Shown here piece after piece: positions 17,279 to 24,579 of a stretch of 29,937 bases of DNA. The stretch's first letter is position 1, and every line of letters starts with the position of its first letter. Location: positions 1 through 29,937 of the forward strand of contig JBNJEA010000022.1 in the NCBI GenBank assembly GCA_051745395.1. Reading direction: 5' to 3'. Both the position numbers and the translations under genes were made by a program. A model generated the notes under the pieces. It made no database searches and was not told the origin of the DNA. It saw nothing but the letters and a program-made list of their open reading frames with translations. Source of the stretch: JBNJEA01 sp051745395 (lineage in GTDB: Bacteria; Desulfobacterota; Desulfobacteria; Desulfobacterales; Desulfosalsimonadaceae).

Positions 17279-17501
17279 ATAAATCCTCCCGTCGCCATGT
17301 AACCTTGCCGCCCATATGAAAGCCGTTTTTCAACGTTCTTATTGCATCCTTTCTTGCCGCTTCATATTGAGCATCATTTTCCACCTCCGTTTTCAGCAAT
17401 TCACTTAACATTTTACTGACAGATGTATCCTTTTTTGCGGCCAGGATTTTGCCTTTTTTTAACAGTTCTTCGTCGATACTCAAAGTGATGTTCTGTTTCA
17501 T
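17268..17501 (-). CDS. Ribbon-helix-helix antitoxin (DUF6364/VapB-like)
   Basis: A 77-residue antitoxin. The N-terminal pattern NITLSIDEELLKKGKILAAK followed by DTSVSKMLSELL is a ribbon-helix-helix DNA-binding domain of the type annotated as DUF6364; the C-terminal part (MGGKVTWRREDLYAR) would bind the PIN toxin. I take the ATG at 17501, which has an AAGGA site 7-8 bases upstream. An in-frame start at 17549 would add 16 residues that do not fit the family. It overlaps the toxin gene by 11 bases. Autoregulation is expected from the family; no clean palindrome was found just upstream. Confidence 0.86.
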   Translation of the reverse strand: MKQNITLSIDEELLKKGKILAAKKDTSVSKMLSELLKTEVENDAQYEAARKDAIRTLKNGFHMGGKVTWRREDLYAR

Positions 17502-17846
17502 TGGCTTTTCCTTTTTGCCTGTTTGTTGCACGTAATTTACGTGTAACAAGTTGACATGATGCTGTCAAGCATTGGGGAATCCTGTTTTCCGGATATCCAG
17601 TGCAAAGGGGTATGGCATGAGAAAAGTGGCAATCTATGGAAAAGGCACACCAGTCAGTAACGTAAACGGTAATGTCATCCGGGTTCATGGCGTTTTTTCG
17701 TTTTCCTGCAAGGCCTTGCCCATCTGTCTGCCCAACTGCTTGGCGGTCTCCATTGGCTGATCCTGCGTTTCCAGCGTGTTGACGCCCACGGAATCGACCG
17801 TGACGGTTTCGCCGAATATCATTCAAGGGCTACCTAAGTTGAAAGG
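17502..17846. pseudogene. Scar region holding short gene-end fragments
   Basis: This 345-bp stretch between the antitoxin and MerR genes has no full gene but three gene-like pieces. On the plus strand at 17617 an ATG with an AAGGGG site 8 bases upstream opens MRKVAIYGKG, the first ten residues expected of a NifH-type ATPase, then loses similarity at about 17646. On the minus strand an ATG at 17688 opens MNPDDITVYVTDWC, like the start of a glutaredoxin-family protein, and loses similarity at the same point. Just before it, overlapping by ATGA, ends a 45-codon frame starting at 17824 whose tail (TAKQLGRQMGKALQ) looks like a genuine C-terminal helix of an unidentified protein. I read this as a deletion or rearrangement junction; the short matches make this tentative. 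Confidence 0.4.
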
Positions 17847-18326
17847 TTATAAAATGGCCTGAACAGGTACCGGGAGTTTGTCCCGGGATGCGATCACCGG
17901 ACAGTTTTCGCAGTTTTGCCGCGTGGGCTCAAGCTGGCAGCCTTCGCACTGCCAAACCACGTCAATGGCCTCTTCGAGTTCGGCCTTTAATTGCCGGTAA
18001 TCGGCGATTTTTTGTTCCACGGAAGCCTTTTGCTGTTCAAGGCGGCCTGCCACCTTTGCACACGCTTCATCACCGGTGGCCCCTTCCCGCCGGGCGCGGT
18101 ATACGGCCTTGATTTCCTTTAAGGCCAGGCCGGCGTCTTTTAATTTCCGGACAAAGAAAACCGTATCCGCTGCTTCGGGTGCAAACAGGTAAAATCCGCC
18201 CGGGCTTTTGTCGACGGCTTCAATAAATCCTTCTTCCAGGTAATATCGAACCGTCCGGACCGAGGTGCCGGCTTTTTTTGCAATTTCGCCGATTTGAAAT
18301 AATGTTTTTTCATCTTGTTTTTTCAT
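17847..18326 (-). CDS. MerR-family transcriptional regulator with C-terminal cysteine cluster
   Basis: A 159-residue MerR-type regulator. Residues 9-75 form the winged-helix DNA-binding domain (FQIGEIAKKAGTSVRTVRYYLEEGFI, then FYLFAPEAADTVFFVRKLKDAGLALKEI). A long coiled-coil dimer helix runs to about residue 123. The C-terminus has Cys127, Cys130, Cys139 and Cys142 (two CxxC pairs), which suggests a metal or Fe-S sensing site. The ATG at 18326 is preferred to an upstream TTG because the predicted promoter places the transcript start at or beside this ATG, making the mRNA almost leaderless. A palindromic operator overlaps the -35 region, so autoregulation is expected. It diverges from the DUF362 gene, which could be its target (inference). 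Confidence 0.88.
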   Translation of the reverse strand: MKKQDEKTLFQIGEIAKKAGTSVRTVRYYLEEGFIEAVDKSPGGFYLFAPEAADTVFFVRKLKDAGLALKEIKAVYRARREGATGDEACAKVAGRLEQQKASVEQKIADYRQLKAELEEAIDVVWQCEGCQLEPTRQNCENCPVIASRDKLPVPVQAIL

Positions 18327-18332
18327 GGTTCC

Positions 18333-18362
18333 ATGATAAACATACAATTACGTAATTGTCAA
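18333..18362 (-). promoter_or_regulatory. MerR-type promoter and palindromic operator
   Basis: On the minus strand, TTGACA (18357-18362) and TATCAT (18333-18338) are spaced by 18 bases. The perfect 16-bp palindrome ACAATTACGTAATTGT (18344-18359) overlaps the -35 and fills most of the spacer, the position where MerR-family regulators bind. It lies 7 bases upstream of the regulator's ATG. Confidence 0.65.
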
Positions 18363-18464
18363 ACAATCCTTGGGGCCGCGGACCCATTTTGTCAAAAGGG
18401 TGGACAAACGGCTTGCCTGTGAATAAATTGATCGAAAATCAACACAAACCGATGGGGCTTCGTT

Positions 18465-19535
18465 ATGGCAGAAGTGCTGATTCATCCGGCGACATATGAA
18501 ACGGTTGGCGAAGCGGTCGCACTGGCATTTGACCATTTCCCGCAGCAGCTTGCCGGCAGAAAAGTGCTGATCAAACCGAACGTGCTTCGCACGGCCGCCC
18601 CGTCCGAAGGCATCGTGACCCATCCGGCGGTGCTGCGCGCGGTGGTAAAACGGGTGGAAGCCGAAAAACCGGCGGAAATCATCGTGGGCGACAACCCGGG
18701 CCTGATCAATTACGGTGCAAACGAGGAAACCTTTGAAAAAACCGGCCTCATGGAAGCCGCGAAGGGATATTATCAAAATATCGGCAACGATTCGGTGAAA
18801 ATGGATTTCAATGCCGATTTTTTGCCCTGGGTCACTGTCTCCCGGGCCGCCCTGGATGCCGACATCATCATCAGCCTGCCGAAATTCAAAACCCACGGGC
18901 TGACCGTGATCACCGGGGCGATTAAAAACAGCTACGGCCTGCTGCCCGGCGCCCAGAAGGCCAAGCTGCACCAGGCGGCCGGCAGCCCGGAACGATTCCA
19001 CGAGGCGGTGGTCGACGTGTTCAAGCTGCGGGTGCCGGACCTGTTTATCGTCGACGCCGTGCTGGCCATGGAAGGAAACGGCCCGGCTTCGCCGGATTTA
19101 AGACGGATCGGAAAGATCCTGGCCGCAGACAACGCCGTGGCCCTCGATTCCGTCATCGCGCAGATGATGGGCCTGGACCCGGGGCGCCTCCGGTTTTTCC
19201 AAAAGGCAAAAGCCGACGGCCTGGGCGATTACGATCCGGCCACCATCGACATCATCGGCGGTTTTGAGCCGATCCCCGATTACAAGATCCCGCCTTTGGG
19301 CGGCGAGGCCAACTTCAACAATTCGACCATCCAGGACCTGATGGCCCAGCGGTCCCGGCTTTTGCCGGAAGCCGCCGCCGAATGGTGCACCAGCTGCGAA
19401 ACCTGCGTGGATCAGTGCCCGGTCGGCGCCCTTTCCATGGGCGAAGACGGTCTGCCCCACGTCGACGGCGAAATCTGTATCACCTGCTTCTGCTGTCAGG
19501 AAATCTGTCCGGAAAAGGCGTTGAGCTTGAAATGA
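18465..19535 (+). CDS. DUF362 protein with two C-terminal 4Fe-4S clusters
   Basis: A 356-residue protein. Residues 1-290 form the DUF362 domain (KVLIKPNVL, EGIVTHPAVLRAVV, IIVGDNPG, IISLPKFKTHGLT, ITGAIKNSYGLLPG). The C-terminus is a ferredoxin-like region with two complete CxxCxxCxxxC motifs: Cys308, 311, 314, 318 and Cys338, 341, 344, 348. DUF362 proteins are widespread in anaerobes; their reaction is not known, though a redox role is indicated by the clusters. The stop codon overlaps an ATGA that would begin a truncated copy of the following gene (see the direct repeat at 19528), so originally the UPF0260 gene probably followed with a 4-base overlap. Both are cysteine-rich, consistent with one operon. 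Confidence 0.93.
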   Translation: MAEVLIHPATYETVGEAVALAFDHFPQQLAGRKVLIKPNVLRTAAPSEGIVTHPAVLRAVVKRVEAEKPAEIIVGDNPGLINYGANEETFEKTGLMEAAKGYYQNIGNDSVKMDFNADFLPWVTVSRAALDADIIISLPKFKTHGLTVITGAIKNSYGLLPGAQKAKLHQAAGSPERFHEAVVDVFKLRVPDLFIVDAVLAMEGNGPASPDLRRIGKILAADNAVALDSVIAQMMGLDPGRLRFFQKAKADGLGDYDPATIDIIGGFEPIPDYKIPPLGGEANFNNSTIQDLMAQRSRLLPEAAAEWCTSCETCVDQCPVGALSMGEDGLPHVDGEICITCFCCQEICPEKALSLK

Positions 19536-19554
19536 ACCAAAACGCGTTCTGGCG
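19528..19554 (+). repeat. Direct repeat, left copy, flanking the RelE/HigB-XRE insertion
   Basis: TGAAATGAACCAAAAC, three differing bases, then TTCTGGCG. The same 27-bp pattern is at 20269-20295, 741 bp further on. This left copy would encode MNQNAFWRK followed by a stop, a truncated version of the start (MNQNPFWREK) of the gene at 20273. Confidence 0.8.
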
Positions 19555-19591
19555 AAAATAATGACTTTCGGGATCGGTGATGTAATCATGC

Positions 19592-19623
19592 TTGACAAAG
19601 TTAACATACATGTTAACTTATAA
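19592..19623 (+). promoter_or_regulatory. Promoter and operator of the RelE/HigB-XRE pair
   Basis: A consensus -35 TTGACA (19592-19597) is followed by an inverted repeat AGTTAACA-TACA-TGTTAACT (19599-19618) and AT-rich sequence (TTATAA at 19618-19623) that can hold the -10. The repeat is placed to bind the XRE antitoxin and repress the operon. Confidence 0.6.
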
Positions 19624-19629
19624 ATCGAC

Positions 19630-19980
19630 ATGAGAGAAATCCGATTCTACAAAACCGTTTCCGGCCATAGTCCGATTCAAGCTTTTCTTGACAGCCTTCC
19701 AGCAAAGGATGCCCAAAAAGTTACCTGGGTCCTCAGGCTTATTGAAGAAATGGAAAGGATTCCCTCTCAATATTTTAAAAAAATGGTAAATACGGACGAT
19801 ATTTGGGAAATCAGAGTAATGTCAGGATCCAAAATTTTTCGGCTGCTTGGGTTCTATGAAGGCCGTAATATTGTTGTCCTGACCCATGCATTTCAAAAGA
19901 AAACACAGAAAACGCCAAGTCAAGCTATTAAAAAAGCCGAAGAAAGAAAAAAGGATCATTTAAGGAGAAAGAAAACATGA
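19630..19980 (+). CDS. RelE/HigB-like toxin
   Basis: A 116-residue toxin of the RelE/ParE superfamily, closest in pattern to the phage-derived HigB/Gp49 group: N-terminal REIRFYKTVSGHSPIQAFLDSLP, central DDIWEIRV and FRLLGFYEGRNIVVLTHAF, and a basic C-terminal tail with KKTQKTP followed by a lysine-rich helix. Such toxins cleave mRNA on the ribosome. The gene overlaps the downstream XRE antitoxin by ATGA, and the toxin-first order fits HigBA-type pairs. It has a recognisable promoter and operator just upstream. Base composition is much more AT-rich than the neighbours and the pair is flanked by a direct repeat, both signs of recent insertion. Confidence 0.93.
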   Translation: MREIRFYKTVSGHSPIQAFLDSLPAKDAQKVTWVLRLIEEMERIPSQYFKKMVNTDDIWEIRVMSGSKIFRLLGFYEGRNIVVLTHAFQKKTQKTPSQAIKKAEERKKDHLRRKKT

Positions 19981-20252
19981 GCGATCTTCATAGATACATT
20001 AAAGAAAGAAAGACAAGGGATAAAGAATTTGCCGAGGGTTTTGATTCGGGATATGAGCAATTTAAGATCGGTGTATTATTGAAACAAGCCCGTGAAGAAG
20101 TCGGCCTTACGCAGGAGGAGCTGGCGGAAAAATTGAATACTAAGAAATCTGCTATCTCCCGGATAGAAAACCATTCAGAGGACATAAAGCTTTCTACCCT
20201 GAAAAAATATGCCAATGCGCTTGGCAAAACACTCCAGCTAAAAGTGGCTTAA
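19977..20252 (+). CDS. XRE-family antitoxin (HigA-like)
   Basis: A 91-residue protein. Residues 1-30 form a charged N-terminal segment, and residues 31-85 an XRE helix-turn-helix (GVLLKQAREEVGLTQEELAEKL, then KKSAISRIENHSEDIKLSTLKKYANAL). It ends with the short LQLKV strand common to antitoxins paired with RelE/HigB toxins. It overlaps the toxin gene by four bases. It is expected to neutralise the toxin and to repress the promoter through the inverted repeat at 19599-19618. Confidence 0.93.
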   Translation: MSDLHRYIKERKTRDKEFAEGFDSGYEQFKIGVLLKQAREEVGLTQEELAEKLNTKKSAISRIENHSEDIKLSTLKKYANALGKTLQLKVA

Positions 20253-20268
20253 AAATCATCAAACGAAC

Positions 20269-20295
20269 TGAAATGAACCAAAACCCATTCTGGCG
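20269..20295 (+). repeat. Direct repeat, right copy
   Basis: The right-hand partner of the repeat at 19528-19554. It overlaps the start codon of the UPF0260 gene, so the functional start of that gene is within the repeat. Confidence 0.8.
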
Positions 20296-20716
20296 GGAAA
20301 AATCCCTAAAGGAGATGACACGTCAGCAGTGGGAGGCGCTCTGCGACGGCTGCGGCCGGTGCTGCATGCGCAAGCTGGAAGACGTAGATACCGGGGCGGT
20401 GTTTTATACGTGCATGGCCTGCCGCCTGCTCGATATCGAGCACTGCCGCTGCACCGATTACGTGCACCGGACCACGGTCCGGCCGACCTGCATGAACCTG
20501 GCCAAATGGGATGAAGCCACCTTTTCCTGCCTGCCGAAAACCTGTGCTTACCGGATTTTATATGAAGGCGGCGATCTGCCGTCCTGGCATCCCCTGGTCT
20601 CCGGAGACCCGGAGTCGGTCCATACCGCCGGCATTTCCATGCGCGACCGCGCCGTTTCGGAAGACGATGTCGATGGGGATGACTATGTGGGCTATATTAT
20701 CGATATCGATTGCTGA
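20273..20716 (+). CDS. UPF0260 (YcgN-like) cysteine-cluster protein
   Basis: A 147-residue member of the UPF0260/YcgN family, with the expected length and signature: FWREKSLKEMTRQQWEALCDGCGRCCMRKLED, then FYTCMACRLLD, CRCTDY, PTCMNL and KTCAYRILYEGGDLPSWHPLVSGD. The many conserved cysteines imply a metal or Fe-S site; the molecular role of the family is not established. The start codon is in the right copy of a direct repeat, and the toxin-antitoxin pair now separates it from the DUF362 gene it probably once overlapped. There is no strong ribosome-binding site. It converges on the YjbQ gene with a 9-base gap. Confidence 0.92.
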   Translation: MNQNPFWREKSLKEMTRQQWEALCDGCGRCCMRKLEDVDTGAVFYTCMACRLLDIEHCRCTDYVHRTTVRPTCMNLAKWDEATFSCLPKTCAYRILYEGGDLPSWHPLVSGDPESVHTAGISMRDRAVSEDDVDGDDYVGYIIDIDC

Positions 20717-20725
20717 GTTCCGTTT

Positions 20726-21130
20726 TTAGTCCGCAATAATGGTGCAGATCACCCGCCGGTCGTTTCGCGGGCCGTCGAATTCGCAGAAGAAAATGTCCTG
20801 CCACCGGGAAAGGCCCGGTTTGCCGTCTATGATCGGGATGGTCTCCGACGGGCCGACCAGGCCGGACTTGAGGTGTGCATCGCCGTTGCCGTCGATGGCG
20901 TCGTGGGCCCAGGCGCCGCGGGGAATAATCTGTTTCATCAGGTTGACCACATCGGTTTTCACGCTTTCGTCCCAGCCTTCCTGGATCATGACGGCCGCCG
21001 TGGCCCCGGCGGCATAAAGGCATACCAGTCCGTCGCCCACGTCGCTTTGTTTTACGACCCGTTTGACCTCGGATGTGATATCGACGAGTTCTTCCCGCGA
21101 ACGGGTTTTCAAATGGATGGTTTCCCGCAT
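20726..21130 (-). CDS. YjbQ/UPF0047 family protein
   Basis: A 134-residue protein of the UPF0047 family, also annotated as secondary thiamine-phosphate synthase enzyme because some members have weak thiamine phosphate synthase activity. The true function is unclear. The conserved C-terminal half is evident: GNGDAHLKSGLVGPSETIPI, then a WQDIFFCEFDGPR motif. The first histidine of the usual active-site set is seen in AWAHDAIDGNGDAH. Length is normal. It converges with the UPF0260 gene, and the patatin gene lies upstream on the same strand with a 68-base gap that contains a hairpin. Confidence 0.92.
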   Translation of the reverse strand: MRETIHLKTRSREELVDITSEVKRVVKQSDVGDGLVCLYAAGATAAVMIQEGWDESVKTDVVNLMKQIIPRGAWAHDAIDGNGDAHLKSGLVGPSETIPIIDGKPGLSRWQDIFFCEFDGPRNDRRVICTIIAD

Positions 21131-21169
21131 GTGTTTTTCCTTACTCTATGCCTGTCGATTCAATTTTCC

Positions 21170-21197
21170 AGAAACGGAAACTTGTGAATCCGTTTCT
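21170..21197 (-). terminator. Hairpin after the patatin gene
   Basis: AGAAACGG (21170-21177) and CCGTTTCT (21190-21197) form an 8-bp stem just after the patatin stop codon. The T-tract on the minus strand is weak, so termination is uncertain. Confidence 0.4.
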
Positions 21198-21198
21198 A

Positions 21199-22035
21199 TC
21201 AAGCCAAGTGCTCTTTGATCCGCAAAACGGCAGCCAGTCCCGAATTGTAGCCGACTTCGATCAGGTCGCTGACCGCATCGGCGTCATTTCGGTTGTAGGC
21301 GTTTACATCCGGTGCGATGAGAAAATCCGCTCCGTCGACCTGCAGCCGGGTGGCGTTGTCGATGGTGATGTCAATGGCGTTGACGAGCACATCGATGATG
21401 TCTTCGGGGTCCTTGTAGCGGCGGTTGGCATTCAAGTCCACGCCCACGGTGAGGTCTGCCCCCATCGATTTGAGCGGGGAAACCGGTACATTTTCCAGCA
21501 GCCCGCCGTCAACGAGCATCCGGTCGTCGATGGTCACGGGCGAGAAAATGCCGGGGATGCAGGTACTGGCCATCACGTATTGGGCCAGGTTGCCTTGCCT
21601 GGCCACCACCTTTTCCCCTTTTCCGATATCGGTTGCCACCAGTGCCAGGGAAATGGCGGCGTTTTCGATCTCCGCATCGCCGAGTTCGGCCTTCAGCATT
21701 TCCCCGAGCTTCTCGTTGGACAACAAACCGTATTTCGGGATGGTAAAACCGGAAATATCAAGCCAGCTCATATCTGCAACCCGTTTTTCGATTTCCGGCG
21801 GGGAAACGCCGAAAGCGAAAAGGCCGGCGATAAAGGCGCCGATGCTGGTGCCGGATATGCAGTCGATTTTAATGCCTTTTTCCTCAAAGGCCTTTAATAT
21901 GCCGATATGGGCGGCGCCGAGTATCGCCCCGCCGCCCAGGGCGAGGCCGATCTTGCGGGGTTTCGGTCCCCCGGATGCGGCCATATCCGGTCTATGTTTT
22001 GCAGATGGCGCGATCAAGGCGTATTTTCCTTTCAA
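21199..22035 (-). CDS. Patatin-like phospholipase, RssA-type
   Basis: A 278-residue patatin-like serine hydrolase, probably acting on phospholipids at the membrane. The nucleophile elbow is GTSIG with Ser64, the partner Asp176 is in LVDGGLLENVPV, and the glycine-rich oxyanion loop is GGGAILG near residues 34-40. In most relatives this loop reads GGGARG; here the conserved arginine position is changed. There is no signal peptide or membrane segment, so it is likely cytoplasmic. The N-terminal 27 residues are poorly conserved, and the true start might be slightly downstream. The 180 bp upstream, before the foldase gene, includes a perfect palindrome at 22123-22138. Confidence 0.92.
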   Translation of the reverse strand: MKGKYALIAPSAKHRPDMAASGGPKPRKIGLALGGGAILGAAHIGILKAFEEKGIKIDCISGTSIGAFIAGLFAFGVSPPEIEKRVADMSWLDISGFTIPKYGLLSNEKLGEMLKAELGDAEIENAAISLALVATDIGKGEKVVARQGNLAQYVMASTCIPGIFSPVTIDDRMLVDGGLLENVPVSPLKSMGADLTVGVDLNANRRYKDPEDIIDVLVNAIDITIDNATRLQVDGADFLIAPDVNAYNRNDADAVSDLIEVGYNSGLAAVLRIKEHLA

Positions 22036-22122
22036 GCAATGAGATTCTCAAGGCCGTTTGTATAAAAATATTCACAGGACGGTCAATTGCAAAAACTCCG
22101 TGTGTTATCATTTCTTCATTAT

Positions 22123-22138
22123 GGTTATCCGGATAACC
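22123..22138. promoter_or_regulatory. Perfect 16-bp palindrome upstream of the patatin gene
   Basis: GGTTATCCGGATAACC is a perfect palindrome 88 bases upstream of the patatin start and 78 bases beyond the foldase stop. It may be a regulator site or part of a transcript-end structure. No other feature is clear in this gap. Confidence 0.4.
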
Positions 22139-22215
22139 GGATTCTTCATTTCACAAGACGGGAGGGCAATGCTTCATGGAAGCCGATTCTGCTTTGCAGC
22201 CAAAATCGATCCGGA

Positions 22216-23178
22216 TCACGGGCCGGAAGAAGCCGCGCGCCTGTCCAGCCGGCGGGCCGCTTCAGGGGGCAGGGTTTTGTGCCGGAATCGTTTCAGGGCT
22301 TCGGCGCGTTCGCCGTCGCTCATGCGCTGTAAGTCTTTTTCGTACATCCGGCGTTTTTCTTCGTAGCGCTCCAGCGGGGACTGCGTTTGGGTCATGTTTA
22401 CGGATTGTCCCCAGATGTCGTTTTCCAGGGCTTTCAGGCGTTTTTCCTTTTCCCGGCCATAGGTGTTGGGGTCGTTGATGATGTCGCGCCGCTGAATTCG
22501 ATAGCGCTGCCATCGGTAGTCTTTGCCGTAAAGCGCGTCAGCGGTTTTTTCGGAAAAAAACTCAACCCGGTCGCGGTGAATGGTCTCGAGCAGGGCCAGT
22601 GCATCGGCCGTATCGGATGAGGCGTCCTGATTCCACTCGGGCACCTTTGACCCCAGATGCTTTTCATAGTCGGTAAACTTGCGGTACAGCGCCATGACCT
22701 CCGCCAACCGATCTTTATCATCCATCCGGCCGGCAAGATACTGCCGAACCGCCTCCATGTGCTTTTCCGGGCTGCTGTTGACGTCGGCGAAACGATGCTG
22801 GAGGCCTTTAAAAACCCGGATGGTATGCGCATTGGCCGCGGATTCCGAAAAGATTTCGGCCAACCGGGTCGGGGTGAATGCCTCCGTGCGCAGCTTCCGG
22901 CTCGGAGGCGTTACCTCTTTGTCCCCGGAAGACACCGGCCGCTCTGAGCCCTGCGATGGCCCCGCCGCCTTTTTTTTTCGGGAAGTTGTATCGGATGAAA
23001 ACCGCTCGGCCGATGCCGGCGGCCCGGACGGTATCGGGTCTTTGTCGGCCTTTGCCTCTATACGGCGCCCGGTGTCGGCGGCTTCATAGCCGGTTTCTTC
23101 GATCTGTAAGTAAAGATAAATGCTGCCGACCAGCAGCAGGCCGGTCAGCAGCACTAAAATGTTGCGTTTCGTGATCAT
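22216..23178 (-). CDS. Lipase-specific foldase (lipase chaperone, Lif-type)
   Basis: A 320-residue protein with one N-terminal membrane helix (about residues 7-25), a variable Ser/Lys/Pro-rich linker to about residue 95, and a helical, highly charged C-terminal region typical of lipase-specific foldases (steric chaperones). The region ADALYGKDYRWQRYRIQRRDI and the following helices fit the extended extra-helical part that wraps the lipase. Foldases stay anchored in the inner membrane and fold their lipase in the periplasm before type II secretion. The gene starts 21 bases after the lipase gene on the same strand, the standard lipase-foldase operon order. Length fits the family. Assignment rests on the combination of fold pattern and context. 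Confidence 0.85.
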   Translation of the reverse strand: MITKRNILVLLTGLLLVGSIYLYLQIEETGYEAADTGRRIEAKADKDPIPSGPPASAERFSSDTTSRKKKAAGPSQGSERPVSSGDKEVTPPSRKLRTEAFTPTRLAEIFSESAANAHTIRVFKGLQHRFADVNSSPEKHMEAVRQYLAGRMDDKDRLAEVMALYRKFTDYEKHLGSKVPEWNQDASSDTADALALLETIHRDRVEFFSEKTADALYGKDYRWQRYRIQRRDIINDPNTYGREKEKRLKALENDIWGQSVNMTQTQSPLERYEEKRRMYEKDLQRMSDGERAEALKRFRHKTLPPEAARRLDRRAASSGP

Positions 23179-23199
23179 TTTTTCAGTACCAATCCGGGA

Positions 23200-24579
23200 T
23201 TAATAGCCCCGGTCTTTCAGGTCCGCCACAATATCGCGGTAAAACGCGCGGGCATCGAATCCCGGGGTATAGCCCGGAAAAATGAGAATGCCCCGGTCCA
23301 CGATACCGAAATGGGTTACCCCGCCGCACCACGAGGCACCGGATTCGATGCCCTTGAAATTTGCATAGGGGGTGGACTCGGTCCAGACGGCCCCGTCATT
23401 TGGCGATTCTCCGCCCAGCTCCATGGCCGTGCTGCTGGCTTGAAGCGCCAGGTCCGGGACCACGCCTTTAATCCGGGCGCCGTAGCTCTGGCAGTAAACG
23501 CCGGGGATACCGCTGTCGATGTCGCCGCATTCGTCGTTAAACGCTTCCATTTCCGCGCGGGTGAGCTGTTTACCCGCAGCGAGGCTGTCCGGCGAATCAT
23601 CGCCCTGGAGAATCAGGCCGATGACATCGATCATGGAACCCACGTAAGGCTCCACATCGTCCGGTACGGCCTCGAAAAGCATGTCGGCCAGCACGCTGCC
23701 CCGGTGCGGGCTCGCGATGCTGGTAAAGGATGCGACCCGATCGGCCATCTGCGGATAATCCTTAAACATGGCCCGTGTATCCAGTGAGCCCTTGGAGTGG
23801 GCGATGACGTTGACCTTGTCGACACCGTAGGCATCGCAGACCCGCAGGATTTTTTCCCGGAGCTGTTTTCCGTTGTCCGCATTGTCGGACCAGGCGTTCT
23901 GGCCGCCGCCTTCCACCCGGGCGCCGTGGGAACGCAGGTAATTGGGAATGCGTCCGAAATAGTTGTATCCCAGCGTACTGTCGCTGAGGGCGATGCCGTG
24001 GACCAGGACGATGGGGTACTGCGTGGCGCATTCGCCCTGCTCATCGGACGGGCCGGGATAATAGATCGGCAGGCGGCTCAGCTTCCATTGCTGGTGGGCC
24101 TTGCCGTTGTAGTCCCATTGTTGGACCGAAGCCACGTTCCAGTATGAACCGGCCGATACTTCCAGGCTTTTGCCGCTGTGCCGGGCGGTGAGTTTGTAAT
24201 ACCCGTCGCCCAGATCATCAATTTCCCATTTCTGGTTCTCCTGGTCGTTCCAGTCCCACTGGCAGGCGTCGGTGCCGTTGCTGGTGGCGCCGTAGCGCAC
24301 GTCGAGACATTTTTCGCTGTGCTTGGCCATTACCAGGTAGGCATCGGCATCCGGATCATACTGCAGCAGCCAGATCTGGTTGTCCCCGCCGTTTTCAGAA
24401 TACTGGATGATATCGGCCCCATTGGCGGTCGAGCCGTATTGCACATCAAGGGCCTTGCCGCTGTGCCGGGCCGTGATTTTATAATAGCCGTCGGCTATGA
24501 CCTGTTCGCCGAAAACCACGGCTGGCAGGCATAGTACCAGTAAAATCGATAATATCAAGGACTTGTGCTTGCTGTGCAT
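23200..24579 (-). CDS. Secreted lipase with N-terminal ricin-type lectin domain
   Basis: A 459-residue secreted protein. The signal peptide covers about residues 1-24. Residues 28-168 are a ricin-type beta-trefoil lectin domain with three repeats, each ending in QxW (NQIW 67-70, NQKW 115-118, HQQW 162-165). Residues 185-459 are an alpha/beta-hydrolase lipase of the family I type: oxyanion loop PIVLVHG, nucleophile Ser262 in AHSKG (most relatives have GHSxG), Asp395 in SPNDGAVW, and His423 in VTHFG. The catalytic set is complete. It should hydrolyse triacylglycerols or similar esters outside the cell, with the lectin domain binding sugars or a surface. An AAAGGA site lies 7 bases before the ATG. 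The foldase follows in the same operon. Confidence 0.92.
   Translation of the reverse strand: MHSKHKSLILSILLVLCLPAVVFGEQVIADGYYKITARHSGKALDVQYGSTANGADIIQYSENGGDNQIWLLQYDPDADAYLVMAKHSEKCLDVRYGATSNGTDACQWDWNDQENQKWEIDDLGDGYYKLTARHSGKSLEVSAGSYWNVASVQQWDYNGKAHQQWKLSRLPIYYPGPSDEQGECATQYPIVLVHGIALSDSTLGYNYFGRIPNYLRSHGARVEGGGQNAWSDNADNGKQLREKILRVCDAYGVDKVNVIAHSKGSLDTRAMFKDYPQMADRVASFTSIASPHRGSVLADMLFEAVPDDVEPYVGSMIDVIGLILQGDDSPDSLAAGKQLTRAEMEAFNDECGDIDSGIPGVYCQSYGARIKGVVPDLALQASSTAMELGGESPNDGAVWTESTPYANFKGIESGASWCGGVTHFGIVDRGILIFPGYTPGFDARAFYRDIVADLKDRGY

Noticed and set aside
17617..17763. Plus-strand frame beginning MRKVAIYGKG as a functional small NifH-like gene
   Set aside because: Only ten residues fit; the P-loop is cut before its lysine and serine and the rest has no similarity, so it cannot bind nucleotide.
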